A stretch of 64,000 bases of DNA, taken from positions 62,001-126,000 of the forward strand of contig JBLWGC010000230.1 of the NCBI GenBank assembly GCA_048772705.1, in the 5' to 3' direction. This document shows positions 53,736 to 64,000 of this stretch, piece by piece. The DNA is from Leidyana gryllorum EB-2025a (taxonomy: Eukaryota > Apicomplexa). Each line of letters opens with the position of its first letter. Position 1 is the stretch's first letter. Position numbers and translations under genes: made by a program. Under the pieces are notes generated by a model. It ran no database searches. It was not told the DNA's origin and saw nothing but the letters and a program-made list of their open reading frames with translations.

Positions 53736-54690
53736 TTATTCCTCTTCTTCTTCTCTGGGGGTTGCTAACTCTGCCTCTCCTTCTTCCTCAAGGGCGGGCT
53801 CCTCGACATCCTCCCATTCACTACTTGGCTGTTCGGGGATCTCGATTTGAGACTGATCAGTGTTACAAAGAGGGCACAAGTTTGCACGGTGGAGCATCCG
53901 CGCGTGTAACTTCCGATTGCAATCCTACGGAGGAAATGTTAGATACCACGATTTTGCTCACCTCATGTATTGGGTGGCCGCAGACTCTCAGGATCACCAC
54001 TGGTCGAACAGAGTCAAACATTTCTTCGTGACAAACACAGCAAATGTTCATCATGGCTTGAGCTGTTTGTGAGAAGAAAGATTATCAAATCTCAGGTTCC
54101 CAGAGTAGACAATGACTTACGGATGCATTTGTGCTTCCCTTCGATTTGACGTGGATAACATGAACTGCACACCTTGCAGTGGAAATATTCCGATGCAGGC
54201 CCAACCCTGCAGATGCCACAGTCAGCGCAGTGATAAATCTGTTGAAGCGGCGCATTGATCAATTTAGGACGCGATTGTTTTCTCACTCACCTGTCGATTC
54301 TCCCGATCGTCCCACAAGTGGCAGATCGAGCAGTAGTACTGGGCGAACCTGATGAAGCATTTGCGACAGGTATCAACGGGGTCCTGAACGTATCCACAAT
54401 CTGAACATTCGATCTTCTTGATTTCGAAACGGTTCAATTTGCTGTCAAAGCATTCGTGTCTCCTTCAAACTCGAACAAACACACGAGACTCACTGTGGAT
54501 TATCCGACGTCTCATAATAAGCGTCATGACATAAGCGACATGGGAAGGTGACGTTACAGCACGGGGCGACTATCTTGCAATGACGAGGATAGTGCTCGCA
54601 GCCCGCGGCATGGGGCTCTGACGCTGGGGCCGCCGTCGGACTCGGTCGGCGTGAGCTCTTGAGACGCACAGGTCGCTCAGTTGCGAACAT
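53736..54690 (-). CDS. RCHY1/PIRH2-like CHY plus RING E3 ligase
   Basis: Multi-exon, from ATG 54690. A CHY zinc finger (GCEHYPRHCKIVAPCCNVTF, CRLCHD) precedes the CTCHY part (YYCSICHLWDD, then YHCADCGICRVG and FHCKVCSSCYPRQI, GKHKC). The RING follows (ICCVCHEEMF, RVCGHPIHE, intron at about 53924-53960, then LHRANLCPLC). The RING keeps its eight zinc ligands. The C-terminal zinc-ribbon domain that normally follows in RCHY1 is replaced by a short acidic tail. Known role: ubiquitin ligase for p53-type substrates in animals, and stress or nutrient signalling elsewhere. Confidence 0.85.
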
Positions 54691-54723
54691 ATAGCCTCCA
54701 AAAAAACTTTAAATGTCAACTCG

Positions 54724-55291
54724 ATGCAGTATGGATTGGATCAGGGGACTTTCTTCCGTCCCTTGCTGAACGTGACATGGCGAAAGGTGCTGAAGGCCCA
54801 AGTGATCCAAGATCTGAGTCAGGAAGTGTGGCTGGAAAAGTTTGCTGTGTATGAGAACCGACCTCCGTGCCGACAGGCTTTATTGGACTTGATGGATGAG
54901 TGAGTATCGAAACCGGAGGATGAAAGATTTACTTTAAAACAGTGTCGACAATGTCTGTTCCGCAGCGAATTTGACACTCAATCGTTGGGCGAGCGTGCTG
55001 GTGGCTGCGACGCCTGAAGAATGGCCAGTGTATCGATCACGTTTGGTATTGGGGCCCGAAACGGAGGGACAGCCGTGGGTACACATGGTGCGATGTCAAA
55101 AAGCCAAGACATTGTGGGCGATGGCTAAACTGTGGTGGTTGATAGGTGTGCATCCGGACATTCGTGAAGAGGACGAAAGGGCTAATGGTATGGACCCGAT
55201 GGCTCGGCTCGAGGGGTTACTACGTCAAAATGCCGACCTCCAAGAGATACAAGAAGTTGGTCGACGCTTGTTGACTGGGAACAGAGTGTGA
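54724..55291 (+). CDS. Small unrecognised protein, two exons
   Basis: ATG 54724 (MQYGLDQGTFFRPLL) with one intron 54900-54942 in phase to the second exon, ending at the stop near 55291. Helical, with Trp/Leu-rich stretches (LWAMAKLWWLIGVHPD). A Gag-like block follows immediately; whether they share a transcript is not settled, and I leave them separate. No known family. Confidence 0.5.
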
Positions 55292-56277
55292 AAACTTTTT
55301 GGTTGACTTCAATGGAGGGGGAGAATGCTCACCCGCTGAGTCCTTTATCTTCAGGTAATTCGCCCAGGTCCGAAACGGACGCTGAGGAATGGAAGAATAG
55401 CCTGCGGTTGGGGAAATCCAAGGAGTGGCAACGAACACCTTACTTACACTCACGAGCTAACTCAGATCCTGACAATGTTTTCTTAGCGGCCGAGAAGGCC
55501 CTTTCCGAGGCCGGGCTGCCGGAATCGGAGTGGTGGAATGTTATTCTAAGCGAGCGGGCTGATCCCACCGCTAAAAGGAGGATGCTGGCTATCCAGGAGC
55601 AGTTGCAAGCGGAAGCCAAATCAGCCAACTTGACATACAGTACGCTACGTGATGCGTTTTTGCAACGATGGGGTGTTTTGGAACCCATAAATGCCTACGA
55701 CTGCGCGATGACTCGCCTCGAGTGCGACTCAGTCTCGGAGGCCTTGCTGACGTTCGAGCGGCTCCACAAACAATACCTCAGAGCTTGTGCTAGAGAAAAG
55801 GTCGACAGGCCGATTCCGGAAGACAGAATGGCATACATGTTCCGCGAAGCCCTGCCGGTCTTTGTCCGCGATCGGCTCACTGAGCACCTCAGGTTGATGC
55901 GCATCACCAACCCGTCGGTGTGTATGAGTTTGGTTCAATGCATTGAGGCTGCACATCTTGTTGAAGAGGAGTGCCTTCGGATGAGGGTCGATCCGCGAAA
56001 ACAGCAGCCGCAACCAGAAGATCCAGAGGAAGGGGAGGACTGGACTCCGTTGGTCGAAGAGGAGGAGGAAGAAGAGGGGGTGGTGGGAAGTGTCAAGCAG
56101 CGTAGTTCTGATACATCAACAGCGTCATCAGTGCGCAACAATAATGAGCGACGACAAGCTACCAAACGAGCTTGGTGGGAGATACAATCGGAACCTCCAC
56201 GCTGCTACCGCTGTGGAGGTACCGGACATAAAGCTTCTGTTTGCAACAGCCGCATCGTCAAGCGTCCGCACCAATAG
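55288..56277 (+). mobile_element. Isolated Gag-like block with CCHC zinc knuckle (LTR-retroelement fossil)
   Basis: About 330 residues with Ty3/gypsy-type Gag (capsid-like) helices, an acidic stretch, and one retroviral-type zinc knuckle (CYRCGGTGHKASVC) at the end. No protease, reverse transcriptase, RNase H or integrase and no flanking long terminal repeats are visible, so the element as a whole is incomplete. The Gag part itself reads openly over its length, so it is either fairly young or kept as a host gene. Age cannot be estimated from one copy. Confidence 0.65.
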
Positions 56278-56307
56278 TACAGTCAGTCACTTTTTTTGTG
56301 CCCACCA

Positions 56308-59300
56308 TGCCGCCCAAGGAGAATCTTGCGGACCTCCCTGCAAAGGACCGTGCGGCCTTCAAAGATGCCAACGTGAGGACTGGTTATCCCCTTTCCATAA
56401 CACTAACTCAACACAGAAAGCTTATACGGATGGCAAGTATCCCAAAGCGGCCAAGGCCTTGGACCTTTTGGTGAAGAAGCACCCAACATGCCTCGAGATC
56501 CTTTCTCTCCTCTGCCTCACTCTCCGCAACATCCCAGAACGAAAGGCGGAGGCAATGGAAGTCATCAAGACTGCCTTACGTATCAACATTCGTTCTGCCA
56601 TCGCCTGGCACGCAAAAGGATCCTACCACCGCATGGAGCAGGAGTATCAATTGGCCGTCGCCGCCTTCAAACAGGCTGTCCAGTGCGAACCACAAAACCA
56701 GCAGCTCCTCATAGACCTCGCCAGCTGTCTACTTATGACGCGCCAATACGAGCAGTTCTGCAAGACCTCCGAGACACTGTTGCAGAAATAGTAAGCCACT
56801 CTCCCACTCTGCACGCCACGCTTCTTCCTCCTGCAGTCAAATGGAAAAGAGATTCTATTTCGGTGTGGTATTCGCTCAGAGACTCGCCGGGCGGCCTGAA
56901 GAGGCGGCCGAGACACTGCTCAAGTGGTGGGAGCTTCCCTCCGAAGTGCTGGGAGAAACGACCCCGCAGATCAATACAGAACTGCGTTTGTATCTGGTGC
57001 GACTATTGGAGGAGTCAGGACAGTATGAGAGAGCCTGCAGTCATGTGACCACTGCTCTGGCGTTGGAGTCAGATTTCAAAGACCCCGTGGCAGCACAAAC
57101 GGCCATAGGACGACTCAATCTTCGACTAGGAAACTATGAAAAGGCCGCTGCAGCTTACAAGTGGGTGTTGTCTCTCCTCTCCCCTCCCACTTATCGCTCC
57201 TCTCCTCAGAGAACTCATCAAATCGCTTCCACAAAATATGGACTATTTGATCGGATACCTCATCTCTCAGCCGACACTCTCGGACCTGTTGCCGAATCCG
57301 TTCACTGAAGAGGGTGAGAAGCTGAAACCCTATTATCCCGATATCGTGACTAACTGCGGCGTCCGCAATGCTGATTGGTTGAGCTTCCCGGTCTCTGACC
57401 ACGCCACTGTGGACGAATTCGGACGAAGAATGGTCAAAGGGCGCCAGGAATCTTTTTGGTACAGAGGAGGCACATGGGAATATCTGTACAGCAATGACCT
57501 CAGTGTATCGGAGGCGCAAGAGGAGTTTGTCTTGGGGGTCGTAGAAGGTAAGAATCGCAGCCGTCTCCCCCTACCACAAGCTGTCACCCAGACTTACTCA
57601 AGTTTGTCGAAAAGACCACCTGTGACACCATCACCGCTCTGGCTCTGCCATTTTGCCGGCGGGAAGCGAGCTTCAAGCGCCAGGTTCGGTCACTTTTGAG
57701 CACTGGATTGAAGAAAGCTTCGCCAGCTGTGTTTTCCTCTATAAGATCTCTGGCAATGGCGGACAGCCAAAGAGTGGAGTGGCTCTACGAAGTTTTGGAC
57801 GAGCTCGTTGCTGAACTGGCTGAGAACAATCCCCTCGTCAAGTGGCTTGGTGCCACCATCAAAGCCGAACACGTGTGCTACGAGAAGCGAGACGGCGAGA
57901 AAGCTCTGCAAATGGTGTCGGAAGCTGTCGAAGCGATCCCCACCTTTGTCGAAATTGCCGAAGTCAAGAGCCAAATGGAAGCGTATATGGCCCGATTCGA
58001 GGATGCTGTTCAGACGTTGGATAAGGCTCGAAGTCTCGACAGAGCCGATCGCTACCTGAACGATAAGACTGTATTAGCTGTTCTAGAAACTGGCGATTAC
58101 GAGAAGGCCGAGAAGTTGGCTCGCACCTTTCAGTCCGCATCGGAGTTGAAGGACAAGGGGAGTGTTTTGGACTTACAGAATATGATGTAAGGAGAATCGC
58201 TTGGCGTTTGAAAATGATTGCTCCCTCTTCTGCAGATTCGATTACGCCTTCATTCAAGCGCACATGGCGAATGGAAACTGGCGTCAGGCAGCGGTGCGGT
58301 TGGATCGGATGTGGACACGGATCAATGATCTCCGGGTTGACTCGAACAACTTTTTCCTCTATACCCTCCGTCGGGGTGGTCTGAGAGGTTTGACTGATTA
58401 CCATTTGGTGATGTGCAAATTACCACAGCACAAGTGAGAGTTTCACTGGCTCGCTTTTGAATTCAACACTCAATTATTATAGGTACATGATGAAGGCTGG
58501 TGTCCGGTTGGTAGAGCTGCTGACAGCGCTCAAGAATCAAGCAATCAAGTTCAGGCCCGTGGGTGAAGAGGGCAAGATGCCAGAATACGCCCACCCGTAC
58601 TTGGTGGATCAGAATGAAGCGGAGTGGATGGCCAAGGCGAGAAAAATCCTCATCCAGCTAAGAGATGAAGCAAAGACCGGAAACTATCAGTCCAATGCGA
58701 GTCTGTACAGATTCTTCGTACGCGTCGGTGAGTCAGTCAGTCAGTCGACGACCAGTCTCTCTCTACATCAACCATTTCTTCGTGCGTGCAGACGAGTTGA
58801 ACGTTGAGAACGTAGGGACAGCGCTGAGGAATCTGTGGTCTTTGACGGGGGGACGCATCGGGCACCCGAAGCTGTTGCCTTTCTTGCTGCACGCCTGTCT
58901 GGTGCTTCGAGAGCAGCTCGCTGAGGTTTTAAAAGAGCTCCTCGGAGACAGAGACGTGGATGAGGTGGTGAAAGAGATGGAAGAGCAGCTGACTCTACGG
59001 GCTCAAAGTCGGTGGATAAAGGACCGCATGGCAGGTGGGAGTCGTCTTCTCTATATTTACTATTTGACCTATGGCAGTCATAAAATCGTGGGAGCTGTGT
59101 GGGAGGGAATGCTACTATGGGGGGGTGTCAGAGAAGTGGGTGAAGAAGTGTGAAACACTTCTCGATGAGTCGTGCAAGGTGCCGCTGAGCGACGCACCGA
59201 TTAGCTTGCAACGGGCGGCTCGACGGATTCGGTGGCTCGCAGTGGGTCTTCCGTCCCTCTCTCCCAACGCTAAGCAGACAGACTTCTCGCAACGTTTCTT

Positions 59301-59316
59301 ATCACATTTCGTCTAG
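56308..59316 (+). CDS. NAA15: NAA15, auxiliary subunit of NatA N-terminal acetyltransferase
   Basis: About nine introns close in phase, including those near 56374-56417, 56790-56837, 57160-57208, 57548-57590, 58188-58234, 58434-58481, 58729-58791 and 59035-59129. It is a solenoid of TPR repeats. The N-terminus is PKENLADLPAKDRAAFKDAN then AYTDGKYPKAAKALDLLV, and IRSAIAWHAKGSYHRME matches the first NAA15 repeats. The C-terminal part, KARSLDRADRYLNDKTV, corresponds to 'ALDtADRfiNsKcaKYML'. NAA15 anchors NatA at the ribosome exit tunnel and activates NAA10. One intron near 58729 holds a TCAG tandem stretch. Length of about 880 residues is as expected. Confidence 0.9.
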
Positions 59317-59322
59317 AATTGA

Positions 59323-61120
59323 TTACATCGGGGACTGATAGACAGAGGAGGCCATGAGATCGCAATATTGAGCACCGTTCTGGGCTGACGACGACTCATC
59401 AGTGGTCCTCAGGTTCTGCAATTCCTCTTTAGCACCCCGTTCAATGTCATTCTGCGCCAATAACAACAAATCCAGCCATCACATCTCACCGACTCACCAT
59501 CATGTTATTGAGGAGAGGCGAGATTTCATTGTCACTAGCTAACTTCTCCAGTACGGCAAGTAATATTTCCATGCCTGCAGCGGCCTTGACGGCGTGCTTC
59601 TTATGTAATTGAGACTTCACTCGGTTGCCACTTGGTTCCACCAACCTCGGCATCTGGTTTGCGCTTTCCGTTGCCGTCCGCGCGGTTGCGGCCCTGCGAT
59701 AATGACACACACTCTCAAAAAGATCCGACCTCAAACACACTTACGAAGAGGGTTCTGCCAACGGCATGGCCAAAAATACGGCCAAACAGTCTCGCGGGGA
59801 CCTCACGGGGTTGCCCGGTATACAGCTTACGCATTTGGACACCGCCAGCCAATCGGGGCCGTGACTCTCTATAGCGTCGAATAGAATCGAGATTTGAGAT
59901 TCGCTCCAGTTTGACACCCCGCCGCTCAAGTGCAGAGCGGGAAGTGTCACCTTGAGCAGACTCTGGTTGTACGGTGCTTCGCGAGCACATTCGCAACACC
60001 ACACTGCAGGCTTCAGCTGAGGCAAAGGCAGTGCGCCTCCGTACACAGCGGGCGATAAGACGTAGAAAGAATAGAGACAGATCCGGTCGCAGCTGGTACA
60101 AGTGGGGGTGCGAGACCAATGAGATCTCAGCTCCTCCTTTAAGCGTTGACTCTGTAACGCAGTGCCACCAACGGCTGTGGCCCCATAGCTGGGACTCGCT
60201 GGCCGCAGAGCAAAGTTGACCAGTCGGTTACGTTCAAGAAAACTGAGAACTCGGATCAGAGCGGCCAAATCTCCATCTGTTAGATCACGACAAAGTCGAC
60301 AAATGTCCAATGTGCTGCCAATCTTACCGCAATATTTTCGGCACTCGGCCAGCGTAAGTCGAGTGAGGGGGTTCAATCTGTACGCATCGATGAGAGTATT
60401 ACGCAGCGCCACATAGGCGAGATTATCTCGGTCGCCTTCCTCGACTTGGGAACAGGCTTTGAGACCCGAAAAAGACACCTTTAATTCATCAACTTCCTCC
60501 TGTGATATACCCTGCGCCTGGAAACCGGGACAGGGAGGCATTGGTGGGGGAGGCTGGCCGGCTAAGGCCTCGCGCAACCGGGCCGTCTGTGAGCCAGTGG
60601 CCACAACAGGTACTCGAACCGACGGTTGGACCATGGGCTGCATTGGCATGACAGCTTGTGGCGGTACCCGCATCCTCTCGTCGCCCATTTCGACCGGCAT
60701 GGGGGTACGCTGAACAGTGGGGGTAGCTCCCTGTCCCGAGAACTGTTGGGTAAGGTGTTTTGGCGGTCGGCCTCGTCCCTTCACGGGAGGTGTGGGGGGT
60801 AAGGATGCTTCTGCCATAGCGGTATCATCTTCTAATACGGCTTCCTGCTCAGCTTTCACGTCCTCGTGTTTGAGCGCCGAAATCACGTCCTGTTTGACCG
60901 TTTCGGCTAACGAGGAGCCCATTACAGCCTGTACGTCCTCCTCTGCTACATCCGAGATGACGTCATCGGCACTTAGAGTCGGCATCTGGTCAGCAGCAGC
61001 ATCTAGAGGGCGAATCTCAGATACTCTAACATCTTCAATATCTCCGACTTGAGCGCTAGGCCGGCATGAAAAATGCACAAAAGTAGGTATTGCTTGCCCT
61101 TCAAGTGGTACTTGGGCCAT
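59323..61120 (-). CDS. SWI3/SMARCC-type chromatin-remodelling subunit (SWIRM plus SANT)
   Basis: Read from ATG 61120. The intron near 59696-59744 (GTAAGT...TCGCAG) joins in phase, and so does the intron near 59453-59500. An AT-hook-like KGRGRPPKH precedes a Pro-rich linker. Then comes the SWIRM domain (YVALRNTLIDAYRLNPLTRL, then LTLAECRKYC and ALIRVLSFLERNRLVNF). It is followed by a Cys-x2-Cys finger region (CTSCDRICLYSF, CCECAREAP) and a SANT domain starting NWSESQISILFDAIESHG. This is the SWI3 order (SWIRM, zinc region, SANT, C-terminal helix), a core scaffold of SWI/SNF. Converges with NAA15 with 6 bp between stops. Confidence 0.88.
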
Positions 61121-61152
61121 TTCGAGTACCTTGAGCTAAAAAAAAAACAGAA
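61121..61152. promoter_or_regulatory. 32-bp divergent gap
   Basis: Between SWI3 (minus) and SOF1 (plus) starts; contains a poly-A tract of about nine bases (61139-61147). Confidence 0.35.
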
Positions 61153-62906
61153 ATGAAGGTTAAGGTCCTGGCTCGGCCACCCGACCTCTATGCTGCTACC
61201 CACCAAGGGCAACGCAAGCCACTCTTTCGGAGTCATGACAAGCGTCTCCACCCCTTCGCTCAAGAGAGAGAATATCAAAGAGCTTTGGTAGCTGTCAAGA
61301 TGGATCGCATTTTCGCCAAGCCATTAGTCAATGTTTTTCATGGCCATCGCGATACCGTCACGGCTATGGCTCGCTGCCGACAAGCAGTCTACGATATGTT
61401 CACTGGAGCGGGTGATGGAGAGATTCGTTTCTGGAACCTAAGCAAAAAAGACTGTGTCCGCAGTGTTGCCGGTGCGCATGAAGGTGCCATCGAAGGATTG
61501 GCTCTGAGCAATGATGACAAATATCTCTTCTCATGCGGCCGCGATCACAAAGTCAAGCAATGGCCGGTGCAAAAGTACTTTGATATCCTACGTACTGACG
61601 ATAGCCAGATGGAGGATGGTGGAAATCTGATCAGAGATTCCGACTACTACGTCGACTCTGCCTTGAAGACAGAGGTCACCCCAGCTGCTGTCTTCACCAC
61701 CAGCGGGCCATTGACGGGTATCGATCATCACGAGGAGGCTTCACAGTTCGGTAAGTGGATTTCGACATCGAGCTTTGGGGCATTGGTTGCATTTCAGCCT
61801 GTTGCGGAGAAAAAGTTTATATATTCGATGAGAGACGCTCCAGCCCTTTGCACGAGTTCACATGGGGATGCGAGCATTTCTACTCTGTCCGCTGGTCACA
61901 ATCGGAACCGAATCTGTGTCTGGCCACTGCCGGAGACAACTCGGTGATGTTATTCGGTGAGTTCACTAAAAGAAGGGTGACTCTTTGAGACTTTTCGCCT
62001 ACGTTCAGATATTCGCCAAGCTGAAGGATTGCAAAAAGTCACATTGGATATGAGGTCGAATGCATCCGCCTGGAACCCAATGAAACCTTTCAACTTTGTG
62101 GTTGCCAATGAGGACTCGAATTTGTATACTTTCGATATTCGCAAGTTCACCAAAGCTCTTCGAATCCATCATGGCTTTGTCAACGCAGCGTAAGCGGTAC
62201 TTTGTCCTCAATAATGATATCTGATGATGGTGTTACAGACTGGATGTGGACTTTAGTCCCACGGGTCAGGACATCTGTGCGGGTTCTCACGATCAGACTG
62301 TCCGCATATGGAAAGAAGATCAGCCACGATCACGGGAGATGTACCACAATCGCCGACAGCAAATGTAAGTGTGCCGCCAAGTTGCACTCGTCAGAAACTA
62401 TTTCTCGTCTCACAGAGTCACGAGTACTCGCTTCAGCGGGGATGGCCGCTACGTGCTGAGTGGGTCTTCGGATATGAACATACGAGTGTGGAAGTCGAAT
62501 GCATCTGAGATTTTGGGACCCGTAAGTGACAAGATTGCTTTCCAAACGTCAACAATGTCTCGCCTCACAGAAAAACCGCCGTGAAACAGCTGCTGTGCTT
62601 TACCGCGAGAAGTTAAAGGAGCGATATGCGGAACACGCGGAGATCAAACGCATAGCCAATGGCCGCAAAGTACCGAGATTCATCAAACGTCGTGCTGAGA
62701 TGCGAGTCCAAGCGACTCAGAAGGAAAGCAAGAAGGAAGCCAACAGGCGGGCCCGAAGCGATCCGAGCGCCTCCACCAAGAAATTAAAGGAATCGATGAT
62801 CCGAACAGTCGAGGTGGAAGATGCTCCAATGAAACCAGGCAAAGGGCGTCGTGGCAGTAAGAAAAAGCAGCAGGTTGGGTCTGATGCCGAGGAGGGAGCT
62901 GAGTGA
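61153..62906 (+). CDS. SOF1: SOF1/DCAF13, WD40 protein of the SSU processome
   Basis: Introns near 61752-61796, 61955-62008, 62190-62238, 62366-62415 and 62521-62569 all join in phase. It starts MKVKVLARPPDLYAATHQGQ; HPFAQEREYQRALVAVKMDR then IFAKPLVNVFHGHRD are the SOF1 N-terminal signature. Seven-bladed WD40 propeller with FTGAGDGEIRFWNL, GIDHH (family-specific), DVDFSPTGQDICAGSHDQTV and YVLSGSSDMNIRVWKSNASE. The C-terminal Sof1 domain has YREKLKERYAEHAEIKRIA, GRKVPRFIKRR and a long basic tail. It binds U3 snoRNA-containing particles for 18S processing. Start at 61153 is fixed by alignment of the first residues with the family. Confidence 0.95.
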
Positions 62907-62931
62907 CCACTTGTGTGTGGTGTAAGCTGCT

Positions 62932-64000
62932 ATGCACCTCGGTTTGTGGACATTGATAATCTGTGTGGGGCTCTCCCATTCAACCTCGGCGCCTCTACAG
63001 CCTCCATTGAGCATTGAGAATCCGGAGAGTTCCTCCTTCAAGCTTCAATTCGACGACAAATTACCGGAGCCCCGTACCGATGGCGATCACGTTCGTCTGC
63101 TCAAGTCTGTGAGCCATAATTGCCCTCTGAATGGCCTTCGTGACGCCACGTTGGCCAGCTTCAGTCGCCAGGGGTTCCGCCATAGTGTGAACCAGGATCG
63201 AAAAGCCATCAATTGTCTCGAATGGGCCCCCGACCCCAGTCCCCTCCTTCAGATGGTACTGGCAGACGGACACGGCGAGAACGGTGGCTCATTCTCGGTG
63301 GCGGCGGTTGAACGGTTCCCCGTCGAGTTTCGAAAGTATCTCCATAAGGGCCGAGATTGGGCGACCGCTGCACGAAGCGCCTTCGCGTCCGTCCACTATG
63401 GAGTTGTTGATCTCGTCTCCAATGGGGGCAACACGATATCAACGGTCAATCTTCTCGATCATCCAGATCTACCTGGGAGTCTGAAGCTCATGGGCATCAA
63501 CTTGGGGGACAGTCGAGCATCGCTCTTCTCTATACCGCGTGATCCGACCAAGTCAGCCTTGACGGTGAACTTGACTGTGGACTTTAATGTCAAAGATGAG
63601 TTTGCATCTGCCGCTGAAGTCATGATGCGGTTTGTGCGGTATGGCTACAAGCCGATCCAACGGGTGCAAGGGCGGAGCTCGTGTACCATCGATGTGAACA
63701 ACAGCACGGCATTAGCCGAAGCAATAATTAGACGAGTGGATTTCCCCATTATCTTCGTTCCCCACTTTGTACAGTATGACTGGGATGTTCATGACTACTG
63801 TCGTTTTCTACCTCCCATCTCACAACCCTTCGTGTGCCACGAGCATCCTTCTCTGAAACCTCTATCCGATGTGCTACCAAAACCATTCCGCCGATTTGGA
63901 TACATGAGCAGGAATCACTGGGGCTTCATGATGGACTCCGACCCCTTACCACTCGTCTTGGAGGAGCCTCCTGCCGACGTAGGAGGGCCGCCAATAACGC
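62932..64000 (+). CDS. Secreted PP2C-like phosphatase (partial, 3' end outside window)
   Basis: Open frame from ATG 62932 to the right edge, 25 bp after the SOF1 stop. N-terminal signal peptide (LWTLIICVGLSHSTSA). PP2C landmarks: SVNQDRK (motif 1, usually 'NEDR'), VLADGHGENGGSFSV (motif 2, DGHG metal ligand present) and LMGINLGDSRASLF ('aNvGDSRavl'). Between them the usual 'SGsTa' position reads GGNTISTVNLL. The later metal-binding 'DG' motif region lies beyond or is diverged: RVDFPIIFVPHFVQ is seen instead. A secreted PP2C could act in the parasitophorous or extracellular space; whether it is catalytic is open. Confidence 0.65.
   Translation, partial: MHLGLWTLIICVGLSHSTSAPLQPPLSIENPESSSFKLQFDDKLPEPRTDGDHVRLLKSVSHNCPLNGLRDATLASFSRQGFRHSVNQDRKAINCLEWAPDPSPLLQMVLADGHGENGGSFSVAAVERFPVEFRKYLHKGRDWATAARSAFASVHYGVVDLVSNGGNTISTVNLLDHPDLPGSLKLMGINLGDSRASLFSIPRDPTKSALTVNLTVDFNVKDEFASAAEVMMRFVRYGYKPIQRVQGRSSCTIDVNNSTALAEAIIRRVDFPIIFVPHFVQYDWDVHDYCRFLPPISQPFVCHEHPSLKPLSDVLPKPFRRFGYMSRNHWGFMMDSDPLPLVLEEPPADVGGPPIT

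Noticed and set aside
1-64000. tRNA, rRNA, CRISPR array or long terminal repeats
   Set aside because: I saw no tRNA-like stem-loops with box A/B, no rRNA-like runs, no regularly spaced repeats and no paired long repeats. Weak RNA genes could be missed by eye.

Overview
The window is protist nuclear DNA with the standard genetic code (TAA, TAG and TGA all serve as stops), roughly even base composition, and densely packed genes on both strands. Introns are short GT-AG introns, mostly 37-82 nt, and intergenic gaps are often below 60 bp. Every recognisable product is eukaryotic: SNARE, coatomer, SSU processome, DNA polymerase alpha, SWI3, NatA. The mix of conserved housekeeping genes with lineage-specific secreted families, and the compact GT-AG gene style, fits an alveolate such as Perkinsus. 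That placement is an inference, not proven by any single marker.

Left part (1-13 kb): a Qa-SNARE of the syntaxin-16/TLG2 type runs off the left edge. Then come a three-finger CCCH protein, a divergent pair (secreted VWA-like protein / unknown), a very large F-box plus TBC (Rab-GAP) fusion protein, an N-terminally membrane-anchored unknown, and a multi-exon gene that reads as a KAR5/GEX1/Brambleberry nuclear-fusion protein.

Centre-left (13-31 kb): a Pro/Thr-rich unknown, UTP15, a PPPDE (DeSI-like) protease, two tandem paralogues sharing an ISDEGASS motif, an SLX9-like protein, a coiled-coil protein, a SPO22/ZIP4-like meiotic TPR protein, a monoglyceride-lipase-like hydrolase, an intronless gene of unknown function with ribosomal-protein-like codon bias, and an unresolved spliced locus.

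Centre-right (31-50 kb): uL15 and HAS1/DDX18 (divergent), a ZIP zinc transporter, two tandem secreted GT14-like glycosyltransferases, eS12, a small membrane protein, DNA polymerase alpha, a DMT-type transporter, a small membrane protein, LIN1/CD2BP2, three tandem secreted paralogues with a hugely variable disordered middle, and coatomer zeta.

Right part (50-64 kb): a tail-anchored golgin-like coiled coil, a RCHY1-type RING protein, a small unknown, an isolated Gag-like block with a zinc knuckle (treated as an LTR-retroelement fossil), NAA15, SWI3, SOF1/DCAF13, and a secreted PP2C-like protein cut by the right edge.

The genes form no operon-like pathway. Two themes recur. Ribosome biogenesis is represented by UTP15, SLX9-like, HAS1, SOF1, uL15 and eS12. 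Sexual-cycle functions are represented by a KAR5/GEX1-like gene and a ZIP4-like gene about 10 kb apart, which bears on whether this organism has a meiotic and fusion cycle. Exon joins below were checked by eye for phase; a few junctions remain open and are said to be so.
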